From Actinomycetes bacterium (GTDB taxonomy: Bacteria; Actinomycetota; CALGFH01), in the NCBI GenBank assembly GCA_036000965.1, contig DASYUT010000108.1:1-64000 (forward strand): a stretch of DNA of 64,000 nucleotides, given 5' to 3'. Below are positions 52,780 through 62,018 of this stretch, in pieces. The notes beneath the pieces were generated by a model. The model saw only the letters and a program-made list of their open reading frames with translations, was not told where the DNA came from and did no database searches. Numbering within the stretch: position 1 is the first letter of the stretch; the number at the start of each line of letters is the position of its first letter. Both the position numbers and the translations under genes were made by a program.

Positions 52780-54306
52780 ATGGCCCGGCGCCAGCAGGCA
52801 CCCACGAGACTCGCCCGGGGCGAGGACGGCTACGCCATGGTGGTGACCGTGCTCATCGTCATGATCCTCACCATGCTGCTCACCGTCGTGCTCGCGCAGG
52901 GGCTGCACAACAACACCGCCACCACGCGTGGCTACCGGCGCGCCCAGGCCCTGGGAGTCGCAGAGGCAGGGGTCAACTGGGCGATTGCCGCGCTCCAGGC
53001 CGACAAGGCCACCGCCGTGGTCACCAACCAGGCCGTGCCGGTCGCCGACGGCACCGGCGGCAACGGCACCGCGACGGTCACGGTCCGTGCCGGCACGCCG
53101 GACAACCCGGGGAAGCTCGGCTCCTACACGGTGTACTCGACCGGGCAGCCGGCGCAGCCTGGCGCGCCGACCCGGACGGTGCGGGTGGTGCTCGGGGCGG
53201 CCCCGAGCTTCCTGTATGCCCTGTACGCGGACTCGAGCCTCACCCTCGAGCAGAACGCCTGCATCGTCGGCCCGGTGTTCTCAAAGGGCGACGTCTACTT
53301 CAACCAGAACAGCACCATCGCCGGCACGAGCAAGACGCGCGGCTCGCTCATCAGCCAGAACGGGGTCATCAAGCAGTTCAGCGGGGGCAACAACGCCAAG
53401 TGCCCGAGCGCCGTCGACGGCGAGCCGGTCGACGCCTCCCGCGACATCCACGGCGACGTCCTGGCCGGGGGCGGGACCCTGTCGCCCTGCCTGGAGGCTC
53501 CCGCCGGCGCGGTCGACAGCGCGGCCCAGGGCTACAACCTGAACGGCGCGACGGTGGGCGGCCGGGTCTGCAACACCCCGCCCCCGTACAACATGCCCGC
53601 CTACACCTTCGACCCGCTACTGTACGCCAGCATCCAGTACTACGGCCAGCCACCGGGCTACGGGTCGCCCTCCTTGACCGCCGTGACCCAGTTCAACACC
53701 GCCTTCGCCACCGGCACCCTGCCCGTCGGGGCAGGAGGGGGCCTGGACCGGACCTACGTGGTCTGGGAGGACCTGTCCCTCTACACCGCCACCAACACCA
53801 CCCCGCCCGCGCTCAAGCTGGATGCCAGCACCTTGCCGATCGCCAAGGACACGGTGATCTACACCAACGTCCCGGTGGACTTCGGCAACACCACCACCGT
53901 GAGCGCCGCCCAGTCCTGCTCGACGGCCTCCCCGCCGCCGTCCGGGACCCCGGCCTGCCCGACGTTCCAGGTGATCAGCGCCTACCCGGGGAACCCGTGC
54001 ACCGGTGGCGTTGGCAACTGCCCGTCGATCTACGGCGGCAACAAGATCCAGTTCCGGCCCGAGGTGGCGGTCCTGCTCTACAGCCAGGACGGCACCGTCG
54101 TGCTCAAGAACGACTGCAACGCGCCGGGCTGCGACGACAGCAACAACGGCGCCATCTACGCCAGCAGCATCAACGGCAAGAACAACTTGAACGTGAGCTA
54201 CACGCCCCGCATCGCCAGCGCGCTCGGCTTCGGCAAGGCAGCGCTGCTGCAGCAGTCCTGGGAAGAGCTGGCGCCCTGTCCCCCCGGCCAGACCCCGCCC
54301 TGTTGA
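52780..54306 (+). CDS. PilX-like pilus assembly protein, long form
   Basis: 508 residues. The basic N-terminus is followed by DGYAMVVTVLIVMILTMLLTVVLA (about 22-45), the PilX N-terminal hydrophobic helix, and ALGVAEAGVNWAIAAL. The rest is a large extracytoplasmic part with several cysteines and Asn/Thr/Ser-rich segments, far longer than PilX of proteobacteria (~200 residues). Probably a pilus-associated minor component. ATG 52780 follows AGAGGAG; upstream in-frame ATGs are in the repeat. Confidence 0.8.
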   Translation: MARRQQAPTRLARGEDGYAMVVTVLIVMILTMLLTVVLAQGLHNNTATTRGYRRAQALGVAEAGVNWAIAALQADKATAVVTNQAVPVADGTGGNGTATVTVRAGTPDNPGKLGSYTVYSTGQPAQPGAPTRTVRVVLGAAPSFLYALYADSSLTLEQNACIVGPVFSKGDVYFNQNSTIAGTSKTRGSLISQNGVIKQFSGGNNAKCPSAVDGEPVDASRDIHGDVLAGGGTLSPCLEAPAGAVDSAAQGYNLNGATVGGRVCNTPPPYNMPAYTFDPLLYASIQYYGQPPGYGSPSLTAVTQFNTAFATGTLPVGAGGGLDRTYVVWEDLSLYTATNTTPPALKLDASTLPIAKDTVIYTNVPVDFGNTTTVSAAQSCSTASPPPSGTPACPTFQVISAYPGNPCTGGVGNCPSIYGGNKIQFRPEVAVLLYSQDGTVVLKNDCNAPGCDDSNNGAIYASSINGKNNLNVSYTPRIASALGFGKAALLQQSWEELAPCPPGQTPPC

Positions 54307-54335
54307 CGAGCTGCCACGCCGAATGCGTCGACAGG

Positions 54336-54341
54336 TAGGCT
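54336..54341 (+). promoter_or_regulatory. -10 box for a leaderless pilD mRNA
   Basis: TAGGCT ends seven bases before ATG 54349, with no SD. Confidence 0.45.
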
Positions 54342-54348
54342 CCCGTCC

Positions 54349-55146
54349 ATGAGCCCACTCGCCGCCGCCGTGCTCGCCGGCCTGCTCGGCCTGGTGTTCG
54401 GATCGTTCGCGAACGTCGTGATCCACCGGGTGCCCCGCAAGGAGTCGCTGGTGCGCCCGGCCTCGGGCTGCCCCTCGTGCGGCAGCCCGATCGCGCCGCG
54501 GGACAACATCCCGCTTGCGAGCTGGGTCCTGCTGCGCGGTCGCTGCCGCCACTGCCGGGCGCCCATCTCGATCCGCTACCCTGCGGTCGAGCTGGCCATG
54601 GCCGTGCTCTGGGCGCTGGTGGCCCACCGGCTCTGGTCCGACGGCCTTGCCTGGGCGGTGCCCGCCTACCTGGCCGTCACCTTCGTCTGCGTGGTGCTGA
54701 CGGTGATCGACGCCTCGTCGAAGCTGCTGCCGAACCGGATCACCTACCCCGCGTTCCCCGTGGTCGCCGTGCTGCTGCTCGCGGCCAGCGCCGCCCTGGG
54801 CGACCTGGGCCGGATGCAGCGTGGCCTGCTCGCGGCGCTGGCCGTGGCCGGCCTGTTCTTCCTGCTGTTCCTCATCTCCCCCCGGGGGATGGGACTGGGC
54901 GACGTCAAGTTCGTGCCCACGCTCGGTCTGGCCCTCGGCTGGCTGTCCTGGTCGGCGGTTGCGGTCGGCATCTTCGGCGCCTTCCTCCTCGGCGGCGTGA
55001 GCGGCCTGGTGGCGATGGCCGTGCTCCGCCTGGGCCGGAAGGCCCTGATGCCCTTCGGGCCGTGGCTGGCCGCGGGGGCGGTGCTGGCCGTGCTGGCCGG
55101 CGGCCCGATCGCGACCTGGTACGCCCGGGCCCTGCTCAGCACCTGA
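54349..55146 (+). CDS. pilD: Prepilin peptidase / N-methyltransferase
   Basis: 265-residue A24 family membrane aspartic protease that cleaves and N-methylates the prepilins encoded just upstream. The methyltransferase-domain zinc cysteines are CPSCGSPI and CRHCRAPI. The two catalytic aspartates lie in VIDASSKLLPNRITYP and GMGLGDVKFVP. About seven spans. Leaderless start. Confidence 0.95.
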   Translation: MSPLAAAVLAGLLGLVFGSFANVVIHRVPRKESLVRPASGCPSCGSPIAPRDNIPLASWVLLRGRCRHCRAPISIRYPAVELAMAVLWALVAHRLWSDGLAWAVPAYLAVTFVCVVLTVIDASSKLLPNRITYPAFPVVAVLLLAASAALGDLGRMQRGLLAALAVAGLFFLLFLISPRGMGLGDVKFVPTLGLALGWLSWSAVAVGIFGAFLLGGVSGLVAMAVLRLGRKALMPFGPWLAAGAVLAVLAGGPIATWYARALLST

Positions 55147-55323
55147 CCGCTGCGGGCGCCGGCTCGCGGACGCTACCGCCCCCACGCTCAAGCTTGCCCG
55201 GCGGGACGACGATGACTGTCAGGGCCCCGGGCCGGTCAGCGGCCGTGCTGGCCTCGTCCAGCATCGCCCCGCCGGAGCCCCACATCGAACGGCACGCCGA
55301 GCACGCGCAACGGAGGGCGACAG

Positions 55324-56373
55324 TTGGGTCGGAACGTCGTTGGTCTGGACATCGGCACGACGGCCGTGCGTGCGGCCGAGCTGTCCACGCGCCGCGGGAG
55401 GACCGTGCTCGAACGCTTCGGGGAGGTGGCGCTCCCGGTCGGCGCGGTGGTCGACGGTGAGGTGGTCGCCCCGGACGTGGTCGCCGTCGCGATCAGGCAG
55501 CTGTGGCGTCGGGTGCGGTTCGGGTCCCGGCAGGTGGTCATGGGCGTCGCCAACCAGCGGGTCGTGGTCCGGCTGGTCGACCTGCCCTCGATGGACGCCG
55601 AGGAGCTGCGCGGCTCGCTGCGGTTCCAGGTCCAGGAGCACATCCCGATCCCGGTGGAGGACGCCGAGCTCGACTTCAACGTCCTCGGCGAGCACGAGGG
55701 CGGCACGGGCCAGCGGCTCATGCGGGTGCTCCTGGTCGCCGCCCAGAAGGACATGATCGCCGGCCATCTGCGGGCCAGTGCGAAGGCCGGGCTGAAGCCG
55801 GTGAGCATCGACCTGATCCCGTTCGCGCTGGTCCGGTCGCTCGCCCCCGAGGGATCGGCGCCCCTCGCCGAGGCCGGCGAGGCCCTGATCGACGTGGGGT
55901 CCGCGGTCACCAACATCGTCGTCCACGAGAACGGCACCCCGCGCTTCGTCCGCATCCTGCTGATGGGGGGCGGCGACATCACCGACGCACTGCGGAAGGG
56001 ACTCGCCCTCGACCACGAGGGCGCCGAGCACGCCAAGCTCGCGGTCGCAGCCGACACCTCCCGGGACAAGGCGGTGGACCGCATCGTGGAGCAGCGGGTG
56101 GCCGAGTTCGTCCAGGAGGTCCAAGGGTCGCTCGACTTCTACTGGGCCCAGGCCGGCGCCGTGCCGATCCGCCGGGTGCTGCTGACCGGTGGCGGCTCGC
56201 GGCTGCCGTCCCTCGGCGAGCGCCTGCGGGACGTGCTGCGCCTGCCGGTCGAGCCCGGCCGGACCCTGGAGGCGGTACGCCTCGGGCGTCTCCGCCGCCA
56301 GTCGGGCCAGCTCGCCGACATCGAGCCGGTGACCGCCGTACCGGTCGGGCTGGCCCTCGGAGGGGTGTCCTAG
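55324..56373 (+). CDS. pilM: Type IV pilus assembly protein PilM
   Basis: 349 residues, actin-like ATPase that sits on the cytoplasmic side of PilN. Signature VVGLDIGTTAVRAAELS at the N-terminus, RVVVRLVDLPSMDAEEL, a SHS2-type insertion region, and late nucleotide-binding ALIDVGSAVTNIVV and LLTGGGSRLPSL. It starts with TTG 55324 after GGAGGG; family alignment leaves no room for a later start. pilN begins at the next base after its stop. Confidence 0.94.
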   Translation: MGRNVVGLDIGTTAVRAAELSTRRGRTVLERFGEVALPVGAVVDGEVVAPDVVAVAIRQLWRRVRFGSRQVVMGVANQRVVVRLVDLPSMDAEELRGSLRFQVQEHIPIPVEDAELDFNVLGEHEGGTGQRLMRVLLVAAQKDMIAGHLRASAKAGLKPVSIDLIPFALVRSLAPEGSAPLAEAGEALIDVGSAVTNIVVHENGTPRFVRILLMGGGDITDALRKGLALDHEGAEHAKLAVAADTSRDKAVDRIVEQRVAEFVQEVQGSLDFYWAQAGAVPIRRVLLTGGGSRLPSLGERLRDVLRLPVEPGRTLEAVRLGRLRRQSGQLADIEPVTAVPVGLALGGVS

Positions 56374-57132
56374 ATGCAGCAGGACCTCGAGCTGGCCCGG
56401 CGCAGCGGAGCTGCGCCCCGGGTCAACCTGCTCCCCCCGGCGATCGTCGAGCGCCGGCTGGTCAAGCGGCAGCGCGTCGCCTGCGGCACCGGGTTCGTGC
56501 TCCTGCTGTCGCTGCTCGCCCTTGTCCACCTCGCGGCCAGCGGCCGTGCCGGGCGTGCCGAGCGGGCGGCCTCCAGGGAGCGGGCGGTCACCGCCGCCCT
56601 CGAGACCGAGAAGGCGAGGCTGCAGCCCTGGGCGACCCTCCAGGCTGAGGTCGCCGAGTCGGAGAAGCTGCGGGCGGGCGTGTACGCCAAGGAGATCCGG
56701 TTCTCAGACGTCCTGCAGGACGTCGCGACGGTCATGCCTGACAACGCCTGGCTGACCCAGGTGACCGCCTCGGTGAGCAGCGCCGGTGCCGGTGGCCAGG
56801 CGACCACGGGCACCGCGGCGACAACCCGGGCGGGAGCCGGCCAGGCGGCGGCCACACCCCCTGGCGCGCCCGGGTACGGGTCGCCGGTGGCGTCCATCGC
56901 CTTCTCGGGCACGGCGTTCGGTCATGTCGACGTGGGCAGGGTCGTCCGTGCGCTTGACGGCACGGTCAAGCGGAACGGCCAGGCGGTCTACCTCAACCCG
57001 TTCTTCACCTCGTCGCAGAGGCAGTCGCAGTCTGGCCAGCGCCCCACGGTGACGTTCTCGGCCAGCGTCGACCTCGGGCCGGCGGCGCTCTCGGGCCGCT
57101 TCCAGCGGCCCGGCGAACCGGGAGGGCGCTGA
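56374..57132 (+). CDS. pilN: Type IV pilus assembly protein PilN
   Basis: 252 residues. The short cytoplasmic N-terminus contains the PilM-binding segment RVNLLPPAIVERR, then one span (about 37-57), a coiled-coil stretch, and an extracytoplasmic ferredoxin-like domain with an Ala/Gly/Thr-rich insert. Starts directly after pilM and is followed by pilO after one base. Confidence 0.9.
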   Translation: MQQDLELARRSGAAPRVNLLPPAIVERRLVKRQRVACGTGFVLLLSLLALVHLAASGRAGRAERAASRERAVTAALETEKARLQPWATLQAEVAESEKLRAGVYAKEIRFSDVLQDVATVMPDNAWLTQVTASVSSAGAGGQATTGTAATTRAGAGQAAATPPGAPGYGSPVASIAFSGTAFGHVDVGRVVRALDGTVKRNGQAVYLNPFFTSSQRQSQSGQRPTVTFSASVDLGPAALSGRFQRPGEPGGR

Positions 57133-57133
57133 C

Positions 57134-57877
57134 ATGACCCGCCGTCGGGAGCTGATCCTCGTCGCCGTGGTGGCGCTGCTGGCCGTCGCCACCGGGTACC
57201 TGCTGCTCGTCCGGCCGGTGCTGGGCCGGACGGCCGCCGCCCGGGCGGACGAGCAGCGCGCGGCCAGCCAGGGTCAGGTCCTGCGGAGCCAGATCGGCGC
57301 GCTCCAGGACGTCAAGGCCAACGCGGCGCCGCTGCAGGCGCGGGCGAAGGCGGCGCGAGGCATGTTCCCGCCTCGCCCCGCCCTGCCCGACCTGGTCGAC
57401 GCGTTGCAGAAGGTCGCCGACCAGTCGGGCGTCGAGCTCGTCTCGGTCCAGCCGGCTGCCCCGGCGCTGTCCACCGCCAACCCCGCCCTGGCCGAGATCA
57501 CCACCGGCGTGGTCGTGACCGGGGGGTACTTCCAGGTCGAGGACTTCCTGGCGCGGCTCGAGGGGCTGGTCAAGGGCTCCGGGGCCGGCCCGGGGATCCC
57601 GCCCCGCTCGGTCCTGGTGCGCTCGGTCAGCCTCTCGAGCACAGGCTCCGGGGCCGCCGGCGCCGGCGCCGCGAGCCAGCCGCCGGCAACCAGTGGGACC
57701 GACTCCGACCAGCTCACCGGCAACATCAGCCTGGTCGCCTTCCAGGCGGTGACGTCGCCGGCCACGCCGGCCGCCGCGACCTCGGCGCCGACGTCCACCC
57801 CGCCGTCGACCGTCGCCGCCGGCCAGGCACCCCGGCCGTCCGGGCCGGCGCCGGCCGGCGGCGCCCAGAGGAGGTAG
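57134..57877 (+). CDS. pilO: Type IV pilus assembly protein PilO
   Basis: 247 residues: N-terminal span (about 5-25, LILVAVVALLAVATGYLLLV), coiled coil, then PilO core with FPPRPALPDLVDALQKVADQSG and GGYFQVEDFLARLEGLVKGS. The C-terminal ~60 residues are Ala/Thr/Pro-rich. Partners PilN in the inner-membrane alignment complex. Confidence 0.9.
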   Translation: MTRRRELILVAVVALLAVATGYLLLVRPVLGRTAAARADEQRAASQGQVLRSQIGALQDVKANAAPLQARAKAARGMFPPRPALPDLVDALQKVADQSGVELVSVQPAAPALSTANPALAEITTGVVVTGGYFQVEDFLARLEGLVKGSGAGPGIPPRSVLVRSVSLSSTGSGAAGAGAASQPPATSGTDSDQLTGNISLVAFQAVTSPATPAAATSAPTSTPPSTVAAGQAPRPSGPAPAGGAQRR

Positions 57878-57883
57878 CCGGAC

Positions 57884-58552
57884 GTGGCCATGCAACCGGA
57901 GCCAGCACCGACGAGCGCCCGGCAGCGCGCGCTGATCCTCGCTGCGGCAGGGGTGGGGCTGCTCGGGCTGGTGCTCTACGTCCTCGCACCCCAGCTCTCC
58001 GGCCGCGACGAGCTGGCCGCGCCACCGGGGCTGCCGGGCAGCGCCGCCGGCCCGACCGCCGGGACCGGCCGGTCACCCGAGACGGGCGCGCCGGGTGCGG
58101 TCCCGAGCGGGAGCGAGCCGAGCGTGTCCACCCCGCCCGCGACCAGCCAGCCGCCGATCGTGGCCCCGGCGACGGCCAAGGATCCGTTCCACCCGCTCGT
58201 CGGGCCGCCGTCCGGCGAGGGCGTCACCGCCGTGCCCGGAACACCTGCCGGCGTGGCGGCGCCGACGGGCGGCTCGTCGACCCCGTCGACCGTGCCCGGC
58301 GCGGCCGGCGGCACCGCCACGACGCCTGGTGGGGGGAGCACGACGGGCCGCAAGGTCACGCTGGTCGACGTGCTCCGCCGCGGTGGCGTCGCGTACGCCG
58401 ACGTCGAGGTGGACGAGAAGCCGTACCGGGTCAGGAAGGGGCAGGTCTTCGCCGGGTCCTACAAGACGGTCGACATCGGCACGAGCTGCGCCGAGTTCCT
58501 CAGCGGCGTCACCGCGTTCACCCTGTGCGAAGGCGAGGCGGTGCTCAAGTAG
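57884..58552 (+). CDS. PilP-position membrane-anchored protein
   Basis: 222 residues: one N-terminal span (about 15-33), a long Pro/Gly/Thr-rich stretch (about 45-150) and a compact C-terminal domain with KVTLVDVLRRGGVAYADVEVDEKPYRVRKGQVFAGSYKTVDI and a final cysteine pair. Position after pilO and the single small beta-rich C-terminal domain suggest a PilP analogue, but sequence similarity to PilP is not obvious. Its stop TAG is in the first copy of a tandem repeat. Confidence 0.7.
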   Translation: MAMQPEPAPTSARQRALILAAAGVGLLGLVLYVLAPQLSGRDELAAPPGLPGSAAGPTAGTGRSPETGAPGAVPSGSEPSVSTPPATSQPPIVAPATAKDPFHPLVGPPSGEGVTAVPGTPAGVAAPTGGSSTPSTVPGAAGGTATTPGGGSTTGRKVTLVDVLRRGGVAYADVEVDEKPYRVRKGQVFAGSYKTVDIGTSCAEFLSGVTAFTLCEGEAVLK

Positions 58553-58628
58553 CGGCCAGCCGGCTCACGCGCTCGAGTAGCGGCCAGCCCGCTCGCGGAG
58601 CTCGAGTAGCGGCCAGCCCGCTCGCGGA
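58543..58628. repeat. 28-29-bp tandem repeats over the stop of the PilP-like gene
   Basis: Copies at 58543-58570 (diverged), 58571-58599 and 58600-58628 (identical). Each carries GAGTAG or AAGTAG, so the stop codon has been multiplied. Confidence 0.92.
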
Positions 58629-58641
58629 ACCCTCGGTCCGG

Positions 58642-58647
58642 TAGGAT
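58642..58647 (+). promoter_or_regulatory. -10 box upstream of aroC
   Basis: TAGGAT about 36 bases before ATG 58684. It probably starts the aroC transcript separately from the pil genes. Confidence 0.4.
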
Positions 58648-58683
58648 CGGCCCACCCCACCGCCTCCGAACGGGACGCGCATC

Positions 58684-59883
58684 ATGCTCCGCTACCTGAC
58701 CGCAGGCGAGTCCCACGGCCAGGCGCTCGTTGCCATCCTCGAGGGCATGCCGGCCGGCGTCCCCGTCACCACCAAGGCCATCGCCGCCGAGCTGGCCCGG
58801 CGCCGGCTCGGCTACGGCCGGGGCGCGCGCATGCGCTTCGAGCAGGACCGTCTGGAGGTCCTCGGCGGCCTGCGGCACGGTCGCACCATCGGCTCCCCGG
58901 TGGCGGTGCTGATCGGCAACACCGAGTGGCCCAAGTGGACCGAGGTGATGGCGCCCGACCCGGTCGCCGACCCGGAGGCGGCCGCGACCGGCCGCGGAGT
59001 GCCGCTCACCCGGCCCCGGCCCGGCCACGCCGACCTGGCCGGCATGCAGAAGTACGGCTTCGGCGAGGCCCGCCCGGTGCTCGAGCGGGCCAGCGCCCGC
59101 GAGACCGCCGCCCGGGTGGCGGTCGGCGCGGTCGCCCGCGCCCTGCTGGCCGAGGTGGGCATGGACGTGCTCTCCCACGTGGTCCGGCTCGGCCCGGTCG
59201 AGGCCGACCCGGCCGCGCTGCCTGTCCCGGGCGACGCCGAGCGGGTCGACGCCAGCGAGGTGCGCTGCCTCGACCCGGCCGCCTCCGAGCAGATGACGGC
59301 CGCGGTCGACGCGGCCAAGGCGGCCGGCGACACCCTGGGCGGGGTCTTCGAGGTGGTGGCCTACGGGCTGCCGCCCGGGCTCGGCTCCTACGTGCACTGG
59401 GACCGCAAGCTCGACGCCCGGCTGGCCGCCGCGCTCATGAGCGTGCAGGCCATCAAGGGGGTCGAAGTGGGCGACGGCTTCGCGACCGCCGCCCGGCCCG
59501 GCTCCGCCGCCCACGACGAGATCGTCCCCGGTCCGTGGCGGCCGGCGCGCCGGACCGGGCGCAGCGGCGGGATCGAGGGCGGCATGTCGACCGGGGGGAC
59601 GCTGCGCCTGCGCGCGGCCATGAAGCCGCTGTCGACCCTGGTCCGCGCGCTCGACACCGTCGACGTGGCCACCGGCGCGCCGGCCCGGGCGGTGGTGCAG
59701 CGCTCGGACGTGACCGCGGTGCCGGCCGCCGCGGTCGTCGGTGAGGCGGTGGTCGCCCTCGTGCTGGCCGACGCCCTGCTCGAGAAGACCGGTGGCGACT
59801 CCCTCGACGAGGTGCGCCGCAACCTCGACACCTACCTGGCTGGGCTGGCGCGGGGCGACGCCCCGGGCGGCGAGCATCGCTGA
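58684..59883 (+). CDS. aroC: Chorismate synthase
   Basis: 399 residues. Converts EPSP to chorismate with reduced FMN. Signatures: [18 protein letters not shown] at the N-terminus, [14 protein letters not shown], and [15 protein letters not shown] near 298-312. Complete. It begins the aroC-aroK-aroB-aroQ run, with aroE some 23 kb upstream, separated by the island and pil cluster. Confidence 0.97.
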   Translation: MLRYLTAGESHGQALVAILEGMPAGVPVTTKAIAAELARRRLGYGRGARMRFEQDRLEVLGGLRHGRTIGSPVAVLIGNTEWPKWTEVMAPDPVADPEAAATGRGVPLTRPRPGHADLAGMQKYGFGEARPVLERASARETAARVAVGAVARALLAEVGMDVLSHVVRLGPVEADPAALPVPGDAERVDASEVRCLDPAASEQMTAAVDAAKAAGDTLGGVFEVVAYGLPPGLGSYVHWDRKLDARLAAALMSVQAIKGVEVGDGFATAARPGSAAHDEIVPGPWRPARRTGRSGGIEGGMSTGGTLRLRAAMKPLSTLVRALDTVDVATGAPARAVVQRSDVTAVPAAAVVGEAVVALVLADALLEKTGGDSLDEVRRNLDTYLAGLARGDAPGGEHR

Positions 59884-60069
59884 GGCCGGGCCGCGGCCGC
59901 ACGCCCGGCGTACCCGGGGGCCGGCCGGGTCCCGCCCCGCGACCGCGGGCGGGCACCTCGGCCGCGGGCGGGCACCCCGGCCGGGCTCCCCGTTCAAGAC
60001 AAGCACGGAGGTCGGCTGCTACCCTGCTGCGCCAGGCCAGCGCGCCACCGACCAAGGAGGCCCTCGCGC

Positions 60070-60615
60070 GTGCGACCGGTTCTGCCCACGATCGTCCTCA
60101 TCGGGTTCATGGGGGCTGGCAAGTCGACGGTCGGGCAGCTCGTCGCGCGGGCGCTCGGGCGCGAGTTCGTCGACACCGACGTGGTGATCCAGCGCAACGC
60201 GCGCATGGACGTGAGCGAGATCTTCCGCCGGGAGGGTGAGGAGGGCTTCCGGCGCCGGGAGGTGGTCGTGATCGACCGCGCCATCTCGGCTCCCGGCCGG
60301 GTCGTCGCGGTCGGCGGCGGGGCGGTCCTCTCGGCCGACAACCGCACCGCGCTCAAGCAGGCCGGGCTCCTCGTCTACCTGCGGGCCACCCCCGAGACGC
60401 TCGCCGCCCGGCTGGTGGGGACGACCGACCGGCCGCTGCTCAACAACGCCGCCGACCGGGTCGGCAGGATCCGCGACCTGCTGGTCGCGCGCGGGCCGAT
60501 CTACGAGACCGCGGGCGACGCGGCGATCGACACCGACCGGCAGACCCCCGAGCAGACCGCCGCCGAGCTGCTCGACTGGTACCGCTGCCGCATCGACGAG
60601 CTGGCCGGCCGATGA
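60070..60615 (+). CDS. aroK: Shikimate kinase
   Basis: 181 residues. Walker A GFMGAGKST at 12-20, shikimate-binding DTD near 36-38, RREGEEGFRRRE and GGGAV. GTG 60070 has AAGGAGG about ten bases ahead. TACCCT at 60020-60025 may be a -10 box. Its stop overlaps the ATG of aroB (ATGA). Confidence 0.95.
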   Translation: MRPVLPTIVLIGFMGAGKSTVGQLVARALGREFVDTDVVIQRNARMDVSEIFRREGEEGFRRREVVVIDRAISAPGRVVAVGGGAVLSADNRTALKQAGLLVYLRATPETLAARLVGTTDRPLLNNAADRVGRIRDLLVARGPIYETAGDAAIDTDRQTPEQTAAELLDWYRCRIDELAGR

Positions 60616-61913
60616 CGCCGGTGGGCGCAGCCCCCGGTCCGCCCGGCCGGCAAGGGGCACCGACCCTCACAGCGTGCACGCCCGAGCCGGCCGTGCGTAC
60701 GGCCGCGGTGGGCACACCCGAGCCGGCGGCGCACACGGCCGCGGTGGGCACACCCGAGCCGGCCGTGCGTACGGCCGAGGTGCGCTCGGCCGAGGTGCGC
60801 TCAGCCGAGGTGCGTACGGTCGAGGTGCGCATGGCTGGCGGCGCGTACCCGGTGCACATCGGGCCCGGCCTGCTCGACCGCCTCGGCGAGCTGCTGCCCG
60901 CCCTCCCGGGCGCCGAGGCAGCCGCGGTGGTGTTCGCCGAGCCGGTCCGGGGGTTCGCCGAGCGGGCCGCAGCCGCCCTGGCCAGGCGCGGCCTCGTTCC
61001 CCACCTGCTCGACGTGCCGGCCGGGGAGGCGGCCAAGCGGCTTGCGGTGGTCGAGACGCTCTACCACCGGCTGGCCGCCGTCCCGACCCACCGGGCCGAC
61101 CCGGTGGTGGCCGTGGGCGGGGGCGCCACCACCGACGTGGCCGGCTTCGCGGCCGCCACTTGGCTGCGCGGGGTACCGCTGGTCAACGTCCCGACCACCG
61201 TGCTCGGCATGGTCGACGCGGCCCTCGGGGGCAAGACCGGGGTCGACCTCGCGGCTGGCAAGAACCTGGTCGGCGCCTTCCACCAGCCGGCGGCGGTCGT
61301 CGCCGACACCGGCACGCTCGCCAGCCTGGACCGCGCCGAGGTCCGCTCCGGCCTCGCCGAGGTGGTCAAGGCCGGCCTGGTCGGGGACCCGGCGCTGGCC
61401 GCCGCCTGCCTGGCTCTGGCCGGTCCGGCCGCGGCCGGCGACCCCGAGGCGCTGGCGCCCCTGCTCGATGCGGCCGTGCGGGTCAAGGCCGAGGTGGTCG
61501 CGGCCGACGAGCGCGAGGGCGGCCTGCGGGCGGTGCTCAACTACGGCCACACCCTGGGGCACGCCCTGGAGCGCATGGCCGGGTTCCAGGGCCTGCGCCA
61601 CGGCGAGGCGGTCGCCCTGGGGATGGTCTTCGCCGCCCGGGTGGCCGAGGAGACCGGCCTGGCCGAGGAGGGCCTGGTCGCCGGCCACGTCCAGGTGCTC
61701 GACGCGCTCGGCCTGCCCACCGGCGGGGTGGTGCTCGATCCCGAGGCGGTGCTGGCTGCCATGGCGACCGACAAGAAGCACCTCGGCGGCCTCCGGCTGG
61801 TGCTGCTGCGCGCCCCCGGACAGCCGCAGGTCGTGCCCGCGCCCGACGCGAGCGTGCTCGCCGCCGCGATCCGCACCCTCGCCGACGACCCCGGACGAAC
61901 AGGGCGCCGGTGA
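60612..61913 (+). CDS. aroB: 3-dehydroquinate synthase with repetitive N-terminal extension
   Basis: Converts DAHP to 3-dehydroquinate. The enzyme proper starts near ATG 60831 (MAGGAYPVHIGPGLLDRL) and has VGGGATTDVAGFAAATWLRG, PTTVLGMVDAALGGKTGVD, AGKNLVGAFHQP and the metal histidines in NYGHTLGHALE and LRHGEAVALG. The ATGA overlap with aroK points to a start at 60612, which adds ~73 residues of TAAVGTPEPA and VRSAE repeats coded by tandem DNA repeats. Translation might instead begin at 60831; the extension is not part of the known fold. Confidence 0.94.
   Translation: MTPVGAAPGPPGRQGAPTLTACTPEPAVRTAAVGTPEPAAHTAAVGTPEPAVRTAEVRSAEVRSAEVRTVEVRMAGGAYPVHIGPGLLDRLGELLPALPGAEAAAVVFAEPVRGFAERAAAALARRGLVPHLLDVPAGEAAKRLAVVETLYHRLAAVPTHRADPVVAVGGGATTDVAGFAAATWLRGVPLVNVPTTVLGMVDAALGGKTGVDLAAGKNLVGAFHQPAAVVADTGTLASLDRAEVRSGLAEVVKAGLVGDPALAAACLALAGPAAAGDPEALAPLLDAAVRVKAEVVAADEREGGLRAVLNYGHTLGHALERMAGFQGLRHGEAVALGMVFAARVAEETGLAEEGLVAGHVQVLDALGLPTGGVVLDPEAVLAAMATDKKHLGGLRLVLLRAPGQPQVVPAPDASVLAAAIRTLADDPGRTGRR
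60665..60830. repeat. 33-bp and 15-bp tandem repeats in the aroB 5' region
   Basis: Three copies of a ~36/33-bp unit with CCCGAGCCGGCC and GTACGGCCG, then about four 15-bp units of the type GTGCGCTCGGCCGAG, all in frame. Confidence 0.85.
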
Positions 61914-62018
61914 CGCGGGCGGGCGCGCCGGAGGCGGCGCGGGCAGGAGGGCGCCGGTGACATGGGCGGGCGCGCCAGAGGCGGCGCGCGGGCAGGAGGG
62001 GCGCAGGTGACGCGGGCG
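61901..62018. repeat. ~48-bp tandem repeat spanning the aroB stop and aroQ start
   Basis: Copies from 61901, 61948 and (partial) 61997. Each contains GGTGAC. The first gives the aroB TGA and the last gives the aroQ GTG, so the ancestral GTGA overlap seems to have been duplicated and separated. Confidence 0.9.
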
